Below, in pieces: positions 63,483-64,000 of a DNA stretch of 64,000 bases. This DNA comes from Stappia sp. BW2 (GTDB lineage Bacteria > Pseudomonadota > Alphaproteobacteria > Rhizobiales > Stappiaceae). Where the stretch lies: contig NZ_VIRG01000070.1 in NCBI RefSeq assembly GCF_008107695.1, positions 930,001 to 994,000 on the forward strand. The letters run 5' to 3'. Position 1 is the first letter of the stretch; each line of letters begins with the position of its first letter. The notes beneath the pieces are model-generated. The model was not told where the DNA came from and did no database searches. It saw only the letters and a list, made by a program, of their open reading frames with translations. A program made the translations under genes and the position numbers.

Positions 63483-64000
63483 CTATTCCCGGTAGTAGTC
63501 CCAGACCAGGGAGCGGGCCAACGTTTCGTCGTTGTGGCACATTCTGGCTCCCAGCAGCGCATTGAGGTTGGCAATAACCTGTTCCGGATATTGCGCGGCC
63601 TCGTTGACCGGAGCACCCTGCGTGGAGGCCGCCTTCATCAGAATATTCGGCAATCCGGAAAAATGCACGAATTGCCAGTCCCGGCCAAGGCGGCACAGCG
63701 CTGCGGGTGAACCCTCATGGGCAGATGCCGGGAATTCGCCGGGCCATTTCTTCAGAAACTGCCGGTAGTCGAATTCCCACATGGCGGCATCCCGCCAGGA
63801 GAGAGGAGTTTGGCCGGAAAGATACGGTATCAAGCTTGCGCCGTCGGGGGCGTGTTCAGGGGCAATGTCCAGCAGATCCAGCAGGGTGGGAAAGATGTCG
63901 GTGGAGGATGTGAAAGCAGTGACCCGGGTCGCGCTGGTCTTTCCCGGTGGGCGGATCATCAGGGGGATGTGATAGCTTTCACGGTAAATTCCGCCTTTGC
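63483..64000 (-). CDS. Sulfatase, C-terminal part (truncated by window edge)
   Basis: Open frame reads in from the right edge and ends at TAG 63483. The visible 172 residues start ...KGGIYRESYHIPLMIRPPG then TSSTDIFPTLLDLLDI, the typical C-terminal half of the sulfatase / alkaline-phosphatase superfamily. The catalytic Cys/Ser N-terminal motif lies outside the window, so activity cannot be stated. Confidence 0.88.
   Translation of the reverse strand, partial: KGGIYRESYHIPLMIRPPGKTSATRVTAFTSSTDIFPTLLDLLDIAPEHAPDGASLIPYLSGQTPLSWRDAAMWEFDYRQFLKKWPGEFPASAHEGSPAALCRLGRDWQFVHFSGLPNILMKAASTQGAPVNEAAQYPEQVIANLNALLGARMCHNDETLARSLVWDYYRE

Noticed and set aside
1-64000. CRISPR arrays, insertion sequences, prophage genes
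   Set aside because: No regularly spaced repeats, transposase, terminal inverted repeats or phage structural genes were seen.

Overview
The window reads as chromosomal DNA from a free-living, GC-rich alphaproteobacterium. Support comes from the DUF3126, DUF2336, zf-CHCC, PAS_5 and BTLCP-type proteins, a folE-hisI pair, an NAGGN osmolyte cluster and an NH3-dependent style of gene packing with short overlaps. The gene set is compatible with a marine or soil Hyphomicrobiales lineage such as Stappiaceae (Roseibium/Labrenzia), but that placement is inference from gene content only. No insertion sequence, integrase, phage gene or CRISPR array was seen. One tRNA (Leu, anticodon TAA) is present.

Layout. 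1-8.9 kb: a truncated TPR protein, pyruvate phosphate dikinase, MeaB GTPase, a CHASE4-GGDEF-EAL protein, RadC and methionine aminopeptidase, then tRNA-Leu. 9.3-18.0 kb: phosphonate region. phnM (+) converges on a classical phnC-phnD-phnE1-phnE2 importer (-). Head to head with it is a second, divergent PhnD/PhnC/PhnE-like importer (+) whose last overlapping gene is a class I SAM methyltransferase. A perfect 24-bp palindrome lies between the two operons. 18.0-23.3 kb: the N-acetylglutaminylglutamine amide (NAGGN) osmoprotectant operon (amidotransferase, synthetase, M42 peptidase), with a divergent MarR regulator and a palindromic operator-like site. 23.3-35.7 kb: an EAL protein with degenerate GGDEF (possible ATT start), TrkH, SfsA, an L,D-transpeptidase, Gpt, a CinA-like protein, an FAD monooxygenase, a zf-CHCC protein, two alpha/beta hydrolases, a crotonase-fold protein lacking both classical glutamates, and serine acetyltransferase.

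35.8-45.4 kb: DUF3126, two small unknown proteins, gamma-carbonic anhydrase, a transglutaminase-like protease, tandem PilZ, PAS_5, rhomboid, CBS, HisI, FolE, a NifU-like scaffold and YidD. Intergenic DNA here holds a G-quadruplex motif inside an inverted repeat, a 16-bp repeat shared by two gaps, and an orphan intrinsic terminator. 45.4-50.1 kb: a radical SAM protein, a GNAT/C39-peptidase fusion and an RLAN-ATP-grasp (RimK-like) ligase, a probable peptide- or metabolite-modifying set. 50.2-64 kb: ThrS, an acyltransferase, a secreted repeat protein, nitroreductase and flavin reductase, a signal-less transglycosylase, DUF2336, a caspase-like protein, Hpt, NAD kinase, a trypsin-like protease and a truncated sulfatase.

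How it fits together. Two themes recur. One is phosphorus acquisition and osmotic/ion balance (phn transporters, NAGGN, TrkH). The other is c-di-GMP and envelope control (two EAL proteins, PilZ, Hpt, L,D-transpeptidase, lytic transglycosylase). The two places most likely to hide undescribed biology are the methyltransferase-linked PhnD-like transporter (14.8-18.0 kb) and the radical SAM / GNAT-C39 / RLAN-ATP-grasp set (45.4-50.1 kb).
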